A stretch of DNA of 64,000 bases from 'Nostoc azollae' 0708 (GCF_000196515.1 NC_014248.1:2659001-2723000); one strand, 5' to 3'. Counted from the stretch's first letter, positions 26,746 through 36,011 are shown. Notes: generated by a model from the letters alone, not told the origin. Numbers and translations: made by a program.

Positions 26746-28261
26746 TTAAGGACTCAGGTCTAAGGTAGAGGGATTAAAGAAGGTGTATGGAAAGCAGAGT
26801 GAACCATGGCTTTCATAGGTTGGTCAAAAAACTCAATTAGAGAAAGTGCTTGACGGCGACAAGTTTGTATAACGGTCAATAAATTGGCAGGATGTTGGAA
26901 TAGCTCCAGAGAAAGAGAACCACCACAGACTTTTCCTTGTGTCAGTGCTAAACCTAACCTTGGTTCAGCTAAATTATGATCAAGGTCTATTGCCTAAGGA
27001 AGGTAAAAGTTTACCAGGTTCCCCTGGGGCTTGATCAATGAATGAATGGAAGATTCAACTTTTGGTTGAAACTAGGATGGGCAAGTCAAGAATTCATGAA
27101 GGTTTTGGGTTTGTTGGAATAAAGGGTAGTTTTTAAAACCTTCATCTATGAGGTCCATGAATTTTGTGCCAATTTCTTGGTGATTGAAGCCAGGAATCTT
27201 GATTAGTGTCTTGAAGTGACGGGGTAGGGTAGAGATGTGCCTGACATTTCTGTTGAGCTGTGACCGCATAATCGTTATAGGCAGTAAAGTCATCAGAACT
27301 GAGTACACCAGAGTAACTTGAACCCACAATGGATTCTAATTCGCCAGGAAAACGAGTATCAGACCCATGAAATCAAGGGAAGTCACTATTGGTAAAAATC
27401 CATAACCACATTGTTTCACCCCTTTGAGTACCCAGGGTGTTTCATCCCCAAGGATATGAGGCTGGGTTTGTTTTATCCACTGTTTGAGGCTATGAATACT
27501 TTGAGCCACTGGACCATCTATTCCTTCATTGGTACCTACTAATGTTCCCACTCCAATTTCTATTTGACCCAGTGCCCACAACAAGAAGTATTCTTTTTCA
27601 TAGGGTCAATAGCCCTAGTTATTGATCCATCCCAAACAAGATTGTAGTGTGATTTCTATATGTTGTACCGATACTATCTCTGGTGACCAGTGTGCCCTTT
27701 GTGTTTCCCCACACACACTGCACATCCACGTATATCTTTCATATTCTACTATTTGGATTGGCCTGTCCACCAACTCCCCTAGTTGTTGTGTTTGGATTTT
27801 TATTGGTTCGCCAAACAATTGACCCTGACCTCACCATCCACACACTTGCCGTCCCACTATCTCAAATCTATTCTATCTACTCCACTAAACACCTTTCTCG
27901 TTTTTCCCCTATGCCCTGGTTGTCCTCCTGGTTTCCGTTTTCGTGTCTGCTTCTCTTCTGGTTTCTCTTCTTGTTTGTTCTCGGTTTTTTTCAGGATGTC
28001 TCCCAAGGGTGGTTTGGATCATGTTATGGTCTCTAAATCTCTACTGACCTTGAGTTTATCTATTTCTTTTTCCAGTTCTACTACTCTATTTGTTAGCTTC
28101 TCTATACTTTTCCCCCGGTCAATAATGATTTCTACCAGTTGCTCTGTTGCCAACTGCTTCAATAACTCTCTTTCTATTTTTGGTCCCAGCTTCTTTTCCA
28201 TAACTGCTATATTCTGCCTCTCCTATCACACTTGTCAATATCCCACCACCTGAATCCTTAC
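26746..28261 (-). mobile_element. Decayed IS66-family element
   Basis: Short inverted ends are visible: TAAGGACTCAGG at 26747-26758 and CCTGAATCCTTA at 28249-28260 (11 of 12 matching). Between them lies one transposase pseudogene on the minus strand. The size, about 1.5 kb with one gene, fits the single-ORF (ISBst12-like) group of IS66. No 8-base target duplication is evident, in keeping with age. It sits about 200 bases after the CRISPR array. Confidence 0.7.
26760..28201 (-). pseudogene. IS66-family transposase, multiply broken
   Basis: Pieces of one protein can be read in order in different frames. The N-terminus is at 28201-28019 (MEKKLGPKIERELLKQ, coiled-coil VVELEKEIDKLK). A zinc-finger region YTWMCSVCGETQRAHW lies near 27700. 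The core WALGQIEIGVGTLVGTNEGID and GDETPWVLKGVK is near 27550-27420, then SGVLSSDDFTAYNDYAV near 27300. The C-terminus has HNLAEPRLGLALTQGKVCGG, LLTVIQTCRRQAL and FHTPSLIPLP, with the stop at 26760-26762. IS66 TnpC proteins have this layout. Stops and frameshifts between pieces make it non-functional. Plus-strand frames over 27622-28253 are its shadows. Confidence 0.85.
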
Positions 28262-28305
28262 GTGTTGAGCTACAAGTATTATTTATATTTTTCTCTATTC
28301 CTCCC

Positions 28306-28857
28306 GTGAATAAATTGGTAAACATCACTTTACAAATGCAGAAATTAAGAGATGATGGAATTGACAGTAATGAGAGGAAGATAATTTCCACCATGAATAA
28401 ATCATTAGATGAATCATTGTCTCAGGAAGTTGCTGAAAGCATCAAAAGTAAAGCCAAGGCCCCTTTTGAAAATGCTTATAAAGCGGTTTTAGCAACTGAG
28501 GGTGCAAGGTATGTTCAAGGTTTTGTGGTGTTTACTGGGCAACCATACAAACCTGTTGAACACGCTTGGATTGAGTTACAGGATGTGATTATTGATCCTA
28601 CTTTTCCTTATCTCCAAAGAAATCCTCACAATATTTGGTATTTTCCGGCGCAAAGTCTGACTGTTAAAAAGCTAAAAGCCATAATTGAGGAATCAAAAGA
28701 AGACTATCCAGAAGATGATCCTTTACCAGTTTATGGTAAAATACCTTATGAGTATTATGGTGATTTGATGTTAGGTGATCAGGAATATTTGATAGCGTAT
28801 CAAGCTGCTGAGGTGAAATGTCGAGAAATCAATAGTGTGGATAGGGGAAAAAACTAA
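28306..28857 (+). CDS. Conserved hypothetical protein with HAWIE...IDPT motif
   Basis: I do not know the function of this protein. The longest frame starts at GTG 28306 (183 aa); ATG 28336 or ATG 28394 are alternatives, and none has a strong ribosome binding site. The C-terminal part is well formed: GARYVQGFVVFTGQPYKPVEH, AWIELQDVIIDPTFPYL, then a Tyr-rich PYEYYGDLMLGDQEYLIAYQ. A His-Ala-Trp followed by Asp-Pro-Thr spacing is seen in several small uncharacterised, often mobile-element-linked families; any papain-like or transglutaminase-like link is a guess. It lies just outside the dead IS66 and converges on the next gene with a 4-base overlap. Confidence 0.6.
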   Translation: MNKLVNITLQMQKLRDDGIDSNERKIISTMNKSLDESLSQEVAESIKSKAKAPFENAYKAVLATEGARYVQGFVVFTGQPYKPVEHAWIELQDVIIDPTFPYLQRNPHNIWYFPAQSLTVKKLKAIIEESKEDYPEDDPLPVYGKIPYEYYGDLMLGDQEYLIAYQAAEVKCREINSVDRGKN

Positions 28858-29252
28858 TAGGATTTACCATCACTGCCAAAATATTCTCTATATCCATAAA
28901 TTTTATCATCCCGCACATCAAAGGCAACAGCAACCCGATTTTTATAAGGTTGTCCAAATAAGTTACCTTCATCCCGAAATTCAAAAATAACGGTTTTTTC
29001 GTTGCTGGTAATGCTATGTAAAGAAGTAAGTTTAATTCCTGGTTGAAAAGCTTCGTAAACGTATTCAAGAAACTCTTTAGCCCGTTCTTTACCTGTATTT
29101 AAACCGTGAAATTTTCCCATGGGAAACCAAAAGGTAAAATCATCTGTCAGCATATCTATAAAATCTTGCCAATTACCATTTTCTAGACCGTTTGTAAAGT
29201 ACTCAAATGCTTGTTGAGCAATTTTTAGAATTTTTTCTGATTCGGGTTGCAT
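28854..29252 (-). CDS. Nuclear transport factor 2 / SnoaL-like protein
   Basis: The 132-residue protein fits the NTF2-like (SnoaL) cone fold: an N-terminal helix with FEYFTNGLENGNWQDFIDML, then TDDFTFWFPMGKFHG, a helix AKEFLEYVYEAF and strands ending VAVAFDVRDDKIYGYREYF. Members are small-molecule-binding proteins or enzymes such as isomerases and dehydratases; the specific substrate cannot be told. It overlaps the convergent 28306-28857 gene by 4 bases. It looks intact among many broken neighbours. Confidence 0.8.
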   Translation of the reverse strand: MQPESEKILKIAQQAFEYFTNGLENGNWQDFIDMLTDDFTFWFPMGKFHGLNTGKERAKEFLEYVYEAFQPGIKLTSLHSITSNEKTVIFEFRDEGNLFGQPYKNRVAVAFDVRDDKIYGYREYFGSDGKSY

Positions 29253-29505
29253 TTAAACTACCTATTTGTTATGAATTTACAATTATTACTGTTTTAGTCA
29301 CAAATTACATATCGAAAATTGCATGAGTTCTATTGAAATCATTGCAGCTATTTTCGGTCTTGTCAGCGTCTGGTTGACTGTTAAAGAAAATATCTGGTGC
29401 TGGCCTACAGGTTTAGTAATGGTATTTTTGTATATCTTTGTTTTCTATGAAGCACGTCTTTACTCAGATGTCATTCTTCAGGTGATTTATATCTTTTTAC
29501 AAATC

Positions 29506-30616
29506 TAGGACTTACGCATTGACAAAGTAGCAAAAGAGTGTAGTAATAAAAAATGTCATCTACTTAGGAGGTATTGGAGAATTAGAGAAATAACCAAACC
29601 TTCTACAGCAGAATGCAATCTGGAATATTACACTCTGTTGTTGCTATGAGAACCAAAGGATGGGGGATGTTGTAGATTAGCAGAGATATCGGAAAACGTT
29701 TCACATGACAGTGTAAATAGATTATTGCTCAGACAGAGATAGGAAACGAAAGATTTATTCGATACAGTAAGGAAAATAATAAATATAATATAATAGGAGG
29801 GATTTTAAGTGTAGATGACACACTAGTATAAAAGTTGTATAATGACCCGATAAATTCAGAATTCATCAGTTGTTTTTGGTCTGGTAAATATCATAAGAGC
29901 ATGAAAGGAATAAATTCAATCACACTGTACTACAGTGATGTGTATGGAAATTCAGTACGAATAAATTACAGAATATACGACCAAAAGCAGGGAAAGACGA
30001 AGAACGATTATTTTTAGTAAATGCTCAAGAAAGTGATTTATTGGAGTGTAAAAACAAGAATATTTACAGGAGACAGTTGGTATTCAGGGGTAGAAAACTT
30101 AAAATTTTTAAAAAACCAGAAATTGGCTTTTCTATTTGGGACTGAGAAAAATAGAACCGTATCAAATAAACTGAAAAAGTATTGTCTATTAAGGAGTTTA
30201 GAAATTCTCGATGAAGGTTTGATAACTCATTTGAGAGCATTTGGATTGATCAAATTGTTTAGGCAAGAGTTCAAAAAAGAAGAATCTAGAGACTATATAG
30301 TGTATCTACCAGATGAAGAAGCTCTCAATCAAATCAGCAAAAGTGAATTTGTGACAATTCATGATACTTATTGGGGGATTGAAAGTTTTCATAGAGCCAT
30401 CAAACAAGTATGTGCAATTTGTCGATTTATGCTTAGAGATAGCCAAGGAATTAAAACACAGAAATCATGTTTGAAGTGAACATTATTTTTAATTGGTATG
30501 AATTGTAAAGGAACTTATTCACTTTAGTCGTGCGCGACTACATTGTGGAAAATCTTACCAATGCTGGTGCTGCGTAATACTCATGGATGAGTTTTTTTGT
30601 CAATGCCTAACTCCTA
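29506..30616 (+). mobile_element. Insertion sequence (IS4/IS701-like) within pnuC, with inverted ends and a 5-base target duplication
   Basis: The left end is TAGGACTTACGCATTGAC at 29506-29523. The right end, read on the other strand, is TAGGAGTTAGGCATTGAC (30599-30616), with two mismatches in 18. AAATC flanks both sides (29501-29505 and 30617-30621). Removing the element and one AAATC restores the pnuC frame (FLQ-IYG). Length is about 1.1 kb. The ambiguity of one base at each end is due to shared T/A residues. Confidence 0.85.
29640..30577 (+). pseudogene. IS4/IS701-like DDE transposase, broken
   Basis: The parts can be read in order: LAEISENVSHDSVNRLLL, the first catalytic region IIGGILSVDDTVLDK, then FWSGKYHKSMKGINSITLYY, FTGDSWYSGVENLKFLKNQK, FVTIHDTYWGIESFHRAIKQ and a C-terminal WYEL-RNLFTLVVRDYIVENL. 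Two consecutive stops (TAG TAA at 30015-30020) replace what is usually Gln-Glu after KTKNDYF, and frameshifts and stops occur at both ends. The element cannot move by itself. The start coordinate is approximate. Confidence 0.75.
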
Positions 30617-31004
30617 AAATCTATGGTTGCTATGCTTGGTTACATGGAGGTAAGAATGACACTCCTCTTTCTGTTAATCGCATCTCTAAACAGGGAAAAT
30701 TTGTTTGGTCTGGGGTGGCATTTATTGGCAGTTTATCTTGAGGTTATATCATCAATAATTATACGAATGCTGCTTTACCTTACCCTGATGCAAGTATTAT
30801 TATTTTAAGTTTAATTGCCCAGTCGTTAATGGCTAAGAAAATATTAGAGTGTTGGATGATTTAGATAAGTGTGGATGCGATGGCAGTGGGAGTCTATGCG
30901 GTTAAACATCTTTATCCCACAACGATACTCTATACAGTATTTTTAGTTTTAGCTGCTTTGGGGTATAAGGAATGGAAAAAGGCTTACAAAAACCTACAAC
31001 TGGG

Positions 31005-31929
31005 ATGATTTTGGGCAAGTTTATGCCCCCACATTTAGGACATCAATATCTTGTAGATTTAGCACGAAGTTACGTTGATAGTTTGACAGTTTTGGTTTGT
31101 TCTATTCAATCAGAACCTATTACCGGAGATTTTTGCTATCACTGGATGAGGAGGACTTTTGCTGATGTAAATGTTGTTCATGTCACTGATGAAAATCCCC
31201 AACAACCAAAAGATAATGCCGATTTTTGGCAGATTTGCTATGAAAGTATTCGTCGGGTATTACCAACGGGACCAGATTACGTTTTTGCATCGGAAAATTA
31301 TGGTTGGCAGTTGGCGACAATTTTGGGTGCTAGTTATATTCCTGTAGACCATGCACGTATTTCCGGTACGCAGGTGCGGCAAAATACCCTTGCTAATTGG
31401 CATTATATACCGCCTTATTTTATGCGTCGTGTGTGCATTTTTTGGTCAGAATCTACAGGTAAATCGATGCTGAGGCAAAATTTAGCTAATTATTACAATA
31501 CTGTTTATGTGAGTGAGTATGCGCGGGGATTATTAGATTTTAAAGGAGGACCTTGTGATTTTACTAATATTCCCCCTTGATTGCTAAGGGACAAATGGCT
31601 GCTGAGGATGCTTTAGTGCGACAAATATTTTGTGATACTGACTTGATTACAACTAAGATTTGGAGTGATGTGCTGTTTGGTCAATGTCCCCAGTGGACTG
31701 AAGATGAAGGGAATCGACGACAGTATGATTTATATTTGCTGCTGAATGTAGATGTGCCTTGGGTAGATGATTCACAGCGTTTTCTGTATAACTATCGAGA
31801 AGAATTTCGTGATCGCTCTGTATTCAAGCTTTAAAATCACGTCATCGACCTTATATTATCATCAACGCCGACTGGGAACAACTCTGGCAAAAGGCTTGTA
31901 TGGCAATAGATCAGTTATTGGAGTCATAA
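31005..31929 (+). pseudogene. NadR-like nicotinamide-nucleotide adenylyltransferase/kinase, frameshifted twice
   Basis: The N-terminal domain has the nucleotidyltransferase HxGH in MILGKFMPPHLGHQYLVDLA (H10, H13), and the C-terminal kinase domain has a Walker-A-like FWSESTGKSMLRQNLA. The frame breaks in a run of five C at 31571-31575 (loss of one C), then continues as LIAKGQMAAEDALVRQIFC, breaks again near 31825, and ends ALKSRHRPYIIINADWEQLW...LLES at 31927-31929. The enzyme would phosphorylate and adenylate imported nicotinamide riboside to NAD. The ATG overlaps the pnuC stop. An upstream ATG at 30972 lies inside pnuC and is less likely. Confidence 0.88.
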
Positions 31930-32069
31930 AAGAAGCGATCGCAGTTCCGTTTTAGTTATGCGATCACCTTAATTGATACCTAGCCAAAGGAATCAATCCT
32001 CAAGATTATATTTCTCATAGTGCTAATATTGGGTGCGGTGTTATGCCCATCAGGTGTGTCACCCCACAT

Positions 32070-32236
32070 TTAAAATTTAACCACTACTTTGCCACAATTT
32101 TCACGAGTAAGGAGGTGTTGCACTGCATTAGGTATGGATTCTAAGGCGTTAAATTCTGTTGGGTTAACTACTACTTTAATTTTACCAGCGTAGAACAGAT
32201 TGAGTAAGCGAACCCTTGCGTCTGGGGTATATTCTT
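32070..32236 (-). pseudogene. 3' fragment of a zinc-binding (quinone oxidoreductase-like) dehydrogenase
   Basis: Only the last 55 codons remain: EYTPDARVRLLNLFYAGKIK, then VVVNPTEFNALESIPNAVQHLL and the C-terminal NCGKVVVKF. This is the typical end of medium-chain (MDR) quinone reductases, where the last strands of the NADPH domain meet the C-terminal helix. No upstream part is present; a different gene fragment abuts it. Not functional. Confidence 0.75.
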
Positions 32237-32384
32237 AATAATGTAACATCAAGAAACCAAGCACAGAAGCAGCTTTCCAAAAATCTTGTGATCAAACAAG
32301 GTATCACGATACAACCTGCAAATAAAAATTCATATTTATCTCATAACAATGTGAGTCTTTTACACACAGACACAGGTATTCAAA

Positions 32385-32640
32385 TGAACAATAAAACCTC
32401 CACAGGACGCAAACACGTGGAAACTGAAGAATCACTTAACTCAGTTCTCAACTTTCCACAACTACCTTTTGAGCTAAACAACTTTGTTACTGGTGAATTC
32501 GGTACGGCTCAGATTATATCCATCAAGAAAAGTACAGGTGAATCTACACAGCGCGTCGTCCTGAAAAAAGGTTGGAACCCACCTATAGCTCATTTCACTA
32601 CTGATGTGGAAATGTTCATGCTAACCGGCGCACTTTAGCA
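32385..32640 (+). pseudogene. 5' fragment of a cupin-domain protein
   Basis: From ATG 32385 the frame reads MNNKTSTGRKHVETEESLNS, then LPFELNNFVTGEFGTAQIIS, RVVLKKGWNPPIAHFTTDVEMFMLTGAL, and stops at TAG 32636-32638 where CAG (Gln) would continue a cupin barrel. After another few codons the similarity ends at the edge of an opposite-strand fragment. The His and the metal-binding strand pattern suggest a ChrR-like/DUF4437-like cupin; the second half is missing. Confidence 0.5.
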
Positions 32641-33000
32641 AGGTGGAGCTATGATATAAAATCATGAATTTTCCCTCATGCCAATAAAGCTTATCATGGC
32701 ATATTTTGATAGCTACATCACCCTCTGGCACAATTAATCCTAGATAGCCACGATTCATGTGAGGGTTATAGTTAACATGAAGCTTGATATGCAAGCCGGG
32801 ATGGAATGGTCCAAAATACACATTTCTGATTATTTTATCATTCTTTAACTTAACTTTTTATATTATCTGAGCCAAATTTTTAAAATACTTTTCTCTTAAA
32901 GCAAGTGCTTTTTCTAATGCCTCATCAGTCCCATATTCAGGATATTTTATTTGATGTAATTCAACACATTCTTCAATAAAGAGACCATTTTGGTAAGTGC
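32621..33000 (-). pseudogene. Fragment of an aspartyl/asparaginyl beta-hydroxylase family protein
   Basis: On the minus strand one frame reads GLFIEECVELHQIKYPEYGT, an internal TAA after NLAQII, then NVYFGPFHPGLHIKLHVNYN, RGYLGLIVPEGDVAIKICHD and LYWHEGKFMI before becoming unrelated near 32640. The LGLIVPEG ... W.EGKF arrangement is the core of the Asp/Asn hydroxylase (2-oxoglutarate, Fe) fold. The C-terminal iron-binding His is missing. Both ends are truncated. Confidence 0.65.
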
Positions 33001-33160
33001 TGCTGACTCGCAATCACAACAAAGTTACACACCCTTTGAAGGGATGGAGTTAACGGGAAGGGTAAAAAGTACCTTTTTGCGGGGAAATTTGATTTACAAT
33101 AATGGGCAAGTTGTGGGTTCACTGATTGGGCATTATTTGAAAATAAATTTAGACTATTGA
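32996..33160 (+). pseudogene. 3' fragment of allantoinase/dihydropyrimidinase
   Basis: About 54 codons remain: YTPFEGMELTGRVKSTFLRG, then NLIYNNGQVVGSLIGHYLKI to the stop at 33158-33160. This is the C-terminal beta-sandwich part of cyclic amidohydrolases, where YTPFEG and VKSTFLRG are conserved in allantoinase. The catalytic domain is missing. It lies 20 bases before the racemase-like gene and may once have formed an operon for purine or hydantoin breakdown. Confidence 0.75.
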
Positions 33161-33180
33161 CTTGAACTTAACTCCCTAAT

Positions 33181-33949
33181 ATGGTAATTCAACTCAATAT
33201 GACAGATGGATTAGGATGGCGAAAGAAATTTGGGGTGCTTGCACCAAGCACAAATACGATTGTCGAACCTGATTTTCACGCGATGGGTGTACGGGGTGTT
33301 ACGTCTCATATGTCCCGGATTCATGTTCGAAACCAGGACTTGAGTAGTCATGAAAAGATGGTGCGTCTTTTAGACCAACTCGGCGACGAAATTCTCTTTG
33401 CAATTGATCGGGTGATGACCGCAGGTGTGGATTACGTGATCATGGGAATGAGTGCCGAGATTTTCTGGGAAGGACTTGAGGGGAAGAAAACTTTTGTGAA
33501 ACGGCTTGAGGACTATGCTGGGCTAAAAGTGGCTTCAGGTCCTATCGGATGTCAGGCAACTCTGGCAAGTTTCAAAGTCAACAAGATTGGGGTGCTCACC
33601 CCTTGTCAGCCTGTGGCTGACAAAATGGTATGCTGGTTCTTCAATGACATTGGGGTGGAGGTGTTACGGCTGAAGGGACTGCGTTGCCCTACTGCACTCT
33701 CAATTGCTGAAGTCTCTGAGGATAAGCTTCGCTACCATCTTCAGGAACTTGATGGTGATGATATGGAGGCGATCATGCAGGTTCGTACTAATTTGAGTAT
33801 ACTTCGGCTCGCCGATGAAGCGGAACGGTGGATCGATAGGCAAACCTGTGATTGCAATCAATGCGGCCACCTGGTGGTATGCGTTACGCCAGAACGACAT
33901 CCAGGATCGAGTGTAGGGGTGTGGAAGACTTTTACGAGAATTTTTATAA
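33181..33949 (+). pseudogene. Asp/Glu racemase-arylmalonate decarboxylase family protein, frameshifted
   Basis: From ATG 33181 the protein has the maleate isomerase/arylmalonate decarboxylase pattern: KKFGVLAPSTNTIVEPDFHA, VDYVIMGMSAEIFWEG, the first Cys region SGPIGCQATLASFKV, KIGVLTPCQPVAD and MQVRTNLSILRLADEAERWI. Near 33838 the frame shifts; the proper frame continues GKPVIAINAATWWYALRQND, then has TAG after IQDRV and ends LLREFL at 33949. The longer original frame to 34038 ends in unrelated residues. It is probably non-functional. It converges on hisS. Confidence 0.8.
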
Positions 33950-34018
33950 GGTCTAATAACAGTTTTAACGTCGTTCCAGCAGATATCACTGACAATAGTA
34001 CCCTGAACAATGCTGAAT

Positions 34019-35413
34019 TTACGTCAGCCTTCTTTTAATTTCTTCCGCTAAATCTGCCAAAGCTACCTCCACTTGCTCACCACTTTTCAAATTCTTTAAT
34101 GATGATTTTTGGGCTGCGGCTTCATCAGCACCAATAATAACACAAAATTGAATTCCTTGTTTATCTGCTGCTTGAAATTGTTTACCCAAAGGACGTTTTT
34201 CAAAGTTAGTTACAACATTAATCCCTGCTTGTCTTAATTGCTGTGATACCTTTAAATAAACAGCTATCAAATCTTCCTGCATATTCACTACCACCACCTG
34301 GGTAGGTGTTGCAGATAAAGTATTGAGAATACCCGCTTTTAATAACCGACTAATTAACCGAGTTAAACCAATAGAAATACCCACTCCAGGCATTTTTTCG
34401 CCTAAAAACATTCCCACTAATTCTTCATATCTGCCTCCAGAACAAATACTACCCAAAGCTTCATGTCCTATTAAAGTAGTTTCGTAAACCGTGCCAGTGT
34501 AGTAATTTAAACCACGAGCAATTGATAAATCAATACAGAACCGTTTGTCAGCAACTCCTAAATCTCTAACTCCATTAATTACCGTTGCTAATTCAGTAAC
34601 TCCTAAGTTAAATTGTTCTGCTTCGGGAAAACTTTGCGCGAGATGATTGAGTTTATCTAAAACATCATCAACACTACCATCAATTTTAATAAACTCAATA
34701 ATTTTCTCAGTTTGTTCGGAAGAAATACCTTCTTTCTCTAACTCCGACTTAACTTTTGCTTCTCCAATTTTTTCCAAATTATCAATAATGGCAATACAAG
34801 CTTTAATTTGGTTTTCCGGAACTTCCACAGACTGAAAAAACCCTGTCAGAATTTTGCGGTTATTGATGCGAATTGCAAAATCACCAATATTAATAGCTTC
34901 AAATATTTCAGTTATAATTGCCGGCATTTGGGCATCATATAGCAAACTGAGTTTACCACGAGCCACCACATCAATATCACATTGACGAAACTGCCGAAAC
35001 CGCCCGTCTTTTGCCCGTTCACCGCGAAAAACCATATCCATTTGATAACGAGAAAAAGGAAAAGTTAATTCATTTAAATGACGTGCAATATAAGCCGCAA
35101 AAGGAACAGTTTGATCAAACTTTAAAGCCCTAGCTTCCAAAGCAGTTTCGCCAGATTTATCCTTTTCTGCTTGGCGATTTGGTGGTAAAATTGGATCAAT
35201 ACCATAGATTATATTATCCCCCTGATTGCCCTTAGCTTGCAGTACTTCTAACCGTTCTACTGCTGGGGTTTCAATCGGTGTAAAGCCATAGCTTTCAAAA
35301 ACACGACGGATTATATCTAATAAATATACTTCTAGACGCTTTTCGCTAGGCAGAAATTCGGGAAACCCGCTAGGGGTAGAAAAGTTGATTTTGTCACTTT
35401 TTGCCATACCCAT
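34019..35413 (-). CDS. hisS: Histidine-tRNA ligase
   Basis: HisRS charges tRNA-His in the cytoplasm. The 464-residue protein is intact: class II motif 1 region near RLEVYLLDIIRRVFESYGF, motif 2 FRGERAKDGRFRQFRQCDID (about residues 129-148), the histidine motif GLNYYTGTVYE and motif 3 PGVGISIGLTRLIS. The C-terminal anticodon-binding domain has VNMQEDLIAVYLKVSQQLR. It starts at ATG 35413 or, two codons later, at MAKSDK. It is an essential gene inside a decaying region. Confidence 0.96.
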   Translation of the reverse strand: MGMAKSDKINFSTPSGFPEFLPSEKRLEVYLLDIIRRVFESYGFTPIETPAVERLEVLQAKGNQGDNIIYGIDPILPPNRQAEKDKSGETALEARALKFDQTVPFAAYIARHLNELTFPFSRYQMDMVFRGERAKDGRFRQFRQCDIDVVARGKLSLLYDAQMPAIITEIFEAINIGDFAIRINNRKILTGFFQSVEVPENQIKACIAIIDNLEKIGEAKVKSELEKEGISSEQTEKIIEFIKIDGSVDDVLDKLNHLAQSFPEAEQFNLGVTELATVINGVRDLGVADKRFCIDLSIARGLNYYTGTVYETTLIGHEALGSICSGGRYEELVGMFLGEKMPGVGISIGLTRLISRLLKAGILNTLSATPTQVVVVNMQEDLIAVYLKVSQQLRQAGINVVTNFEKRPLGKQFQAADKQGIQFCVIIGADEAAAQKSSLKNLKSGEQVEVALADLAEEIKRRLT

Positions 35414-36011
35414 ACCTTATAAAATTGAAATTTCGGATATATAGCAATCCTACATCAAACAACTTTAGGAGTTACAAGGAATATTGATTGTGAGAATTGA
35501 AAGCCACAAAAACACAACCCAATACTACTCAGTTAACAATCTGAAAGTTGTCAGTTCCTTGGGGAAAAGGTTAAAGGGTAAAGTGTCAATATTTTTTGTT
35601 TCCCCTATGCCCCTTAACCGACAAATATTGAGATACGACCGATTTATAAAGTTTCAGTAAATTTATCGCTGATTTAAGGTATTTTTTATCGTAGCAGTTT
35701 TACTTAAGTAGAGTTTGCATATTTAATGATTTACTAATTTGATATAAATCTGTTGCTTAGACTTATAGCTTATTGTATAAAACAATAAGCTATAAGTAAA
35801 GCTAATGCTACAATTATATATATTGTAGGACTCCTTGCTTACCATATTATTAATGATTTTTTTTAGGAAAATAGTCACTTAATCTCGTACCTATCCGTTG
35901 TAGCAAATTTTAGATTTGTAGCAAATTTTAGATTTGTAGCAAATTTCAGATTTTGTATGCTGGATATGTATAGAGAATAACTTTTGTTTTTTGTTCACTC
36001 ACTAAGGTTTC
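35414..36011. other. Intergenic region with no gene, containing an 18-base tandem repeat
   Basis: About 600 bases lie between divergent hisS and the PEP-CTERM-like pseudogene. No open frame with family support was found. The only clear structure is three copies of an 18-base unit, listed separately, about 60 bases before the next gene. ATAAGCTATAAGT-type self-complementary sequence near 35765-35800 can form a short hairpin. Confidence 0.5.
35900..35953 (+). repeat. Three tandem 18-base repeats
   Basis: The unit GTAGCAAATTTTAGATTT occurs at 35900-35917 and 35918-35935, and with one change (T to C) at 35936-35953. It lies in the likely promoter region of the 36012 gene. Confidence 0.85.

Larger units (their letters stand above)
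29323..31008 (+). pseudogene. pnuC: Nicotinamide riboside/mononucleotide transporter PnuC, split by an IS and carrying two nonsense codons
   Basis: The N-terminal part (29323-29505) reads MSSIEIIAAIFGLVSVWLTV, then the PnuC signature ENIWCWPTGLVMVFLYIFVFYEARLYSDVILQ. An IS then interrupts the frame. The protein resumes at 30622 with YGCYAWLHGGKND and runs to the stop at 31006-31008. The second part has in-frame TGA (after FIGSLS) and TAG (after ECWMI), both probably former Trp or Gln/Trp positions. PnuC imports nicotinamide riboside for NAD salvage. The stop overlaps the ATG of the nadR-like gene (ATGA), so they were an operon. Confidence 0.9.

Noticed and set aside
28054-28201. Coiled-coil minus-strand peptide as a stand-alone small gene
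   Set aside because: It is the N-terminus of the IS66 transposase and continues in other frames downstream.
27622-28253. Long plus-strand frames (up to 156 codons) rich in Phe, Pro and Ser
   Set aside because: They lie opposite the IS66 transposase pseudogene, whose minus-strand fragments match a known family in order; the plus frames are shadows.
30006-30020. Consecutive stops in the IS transposase as possible recoding
   Set aside because: Other stops and frameshifts occur in the same gene and in unrelated neighbours, so general decay is simpler than stop-codon reassignment; RF1 is intact in the window.
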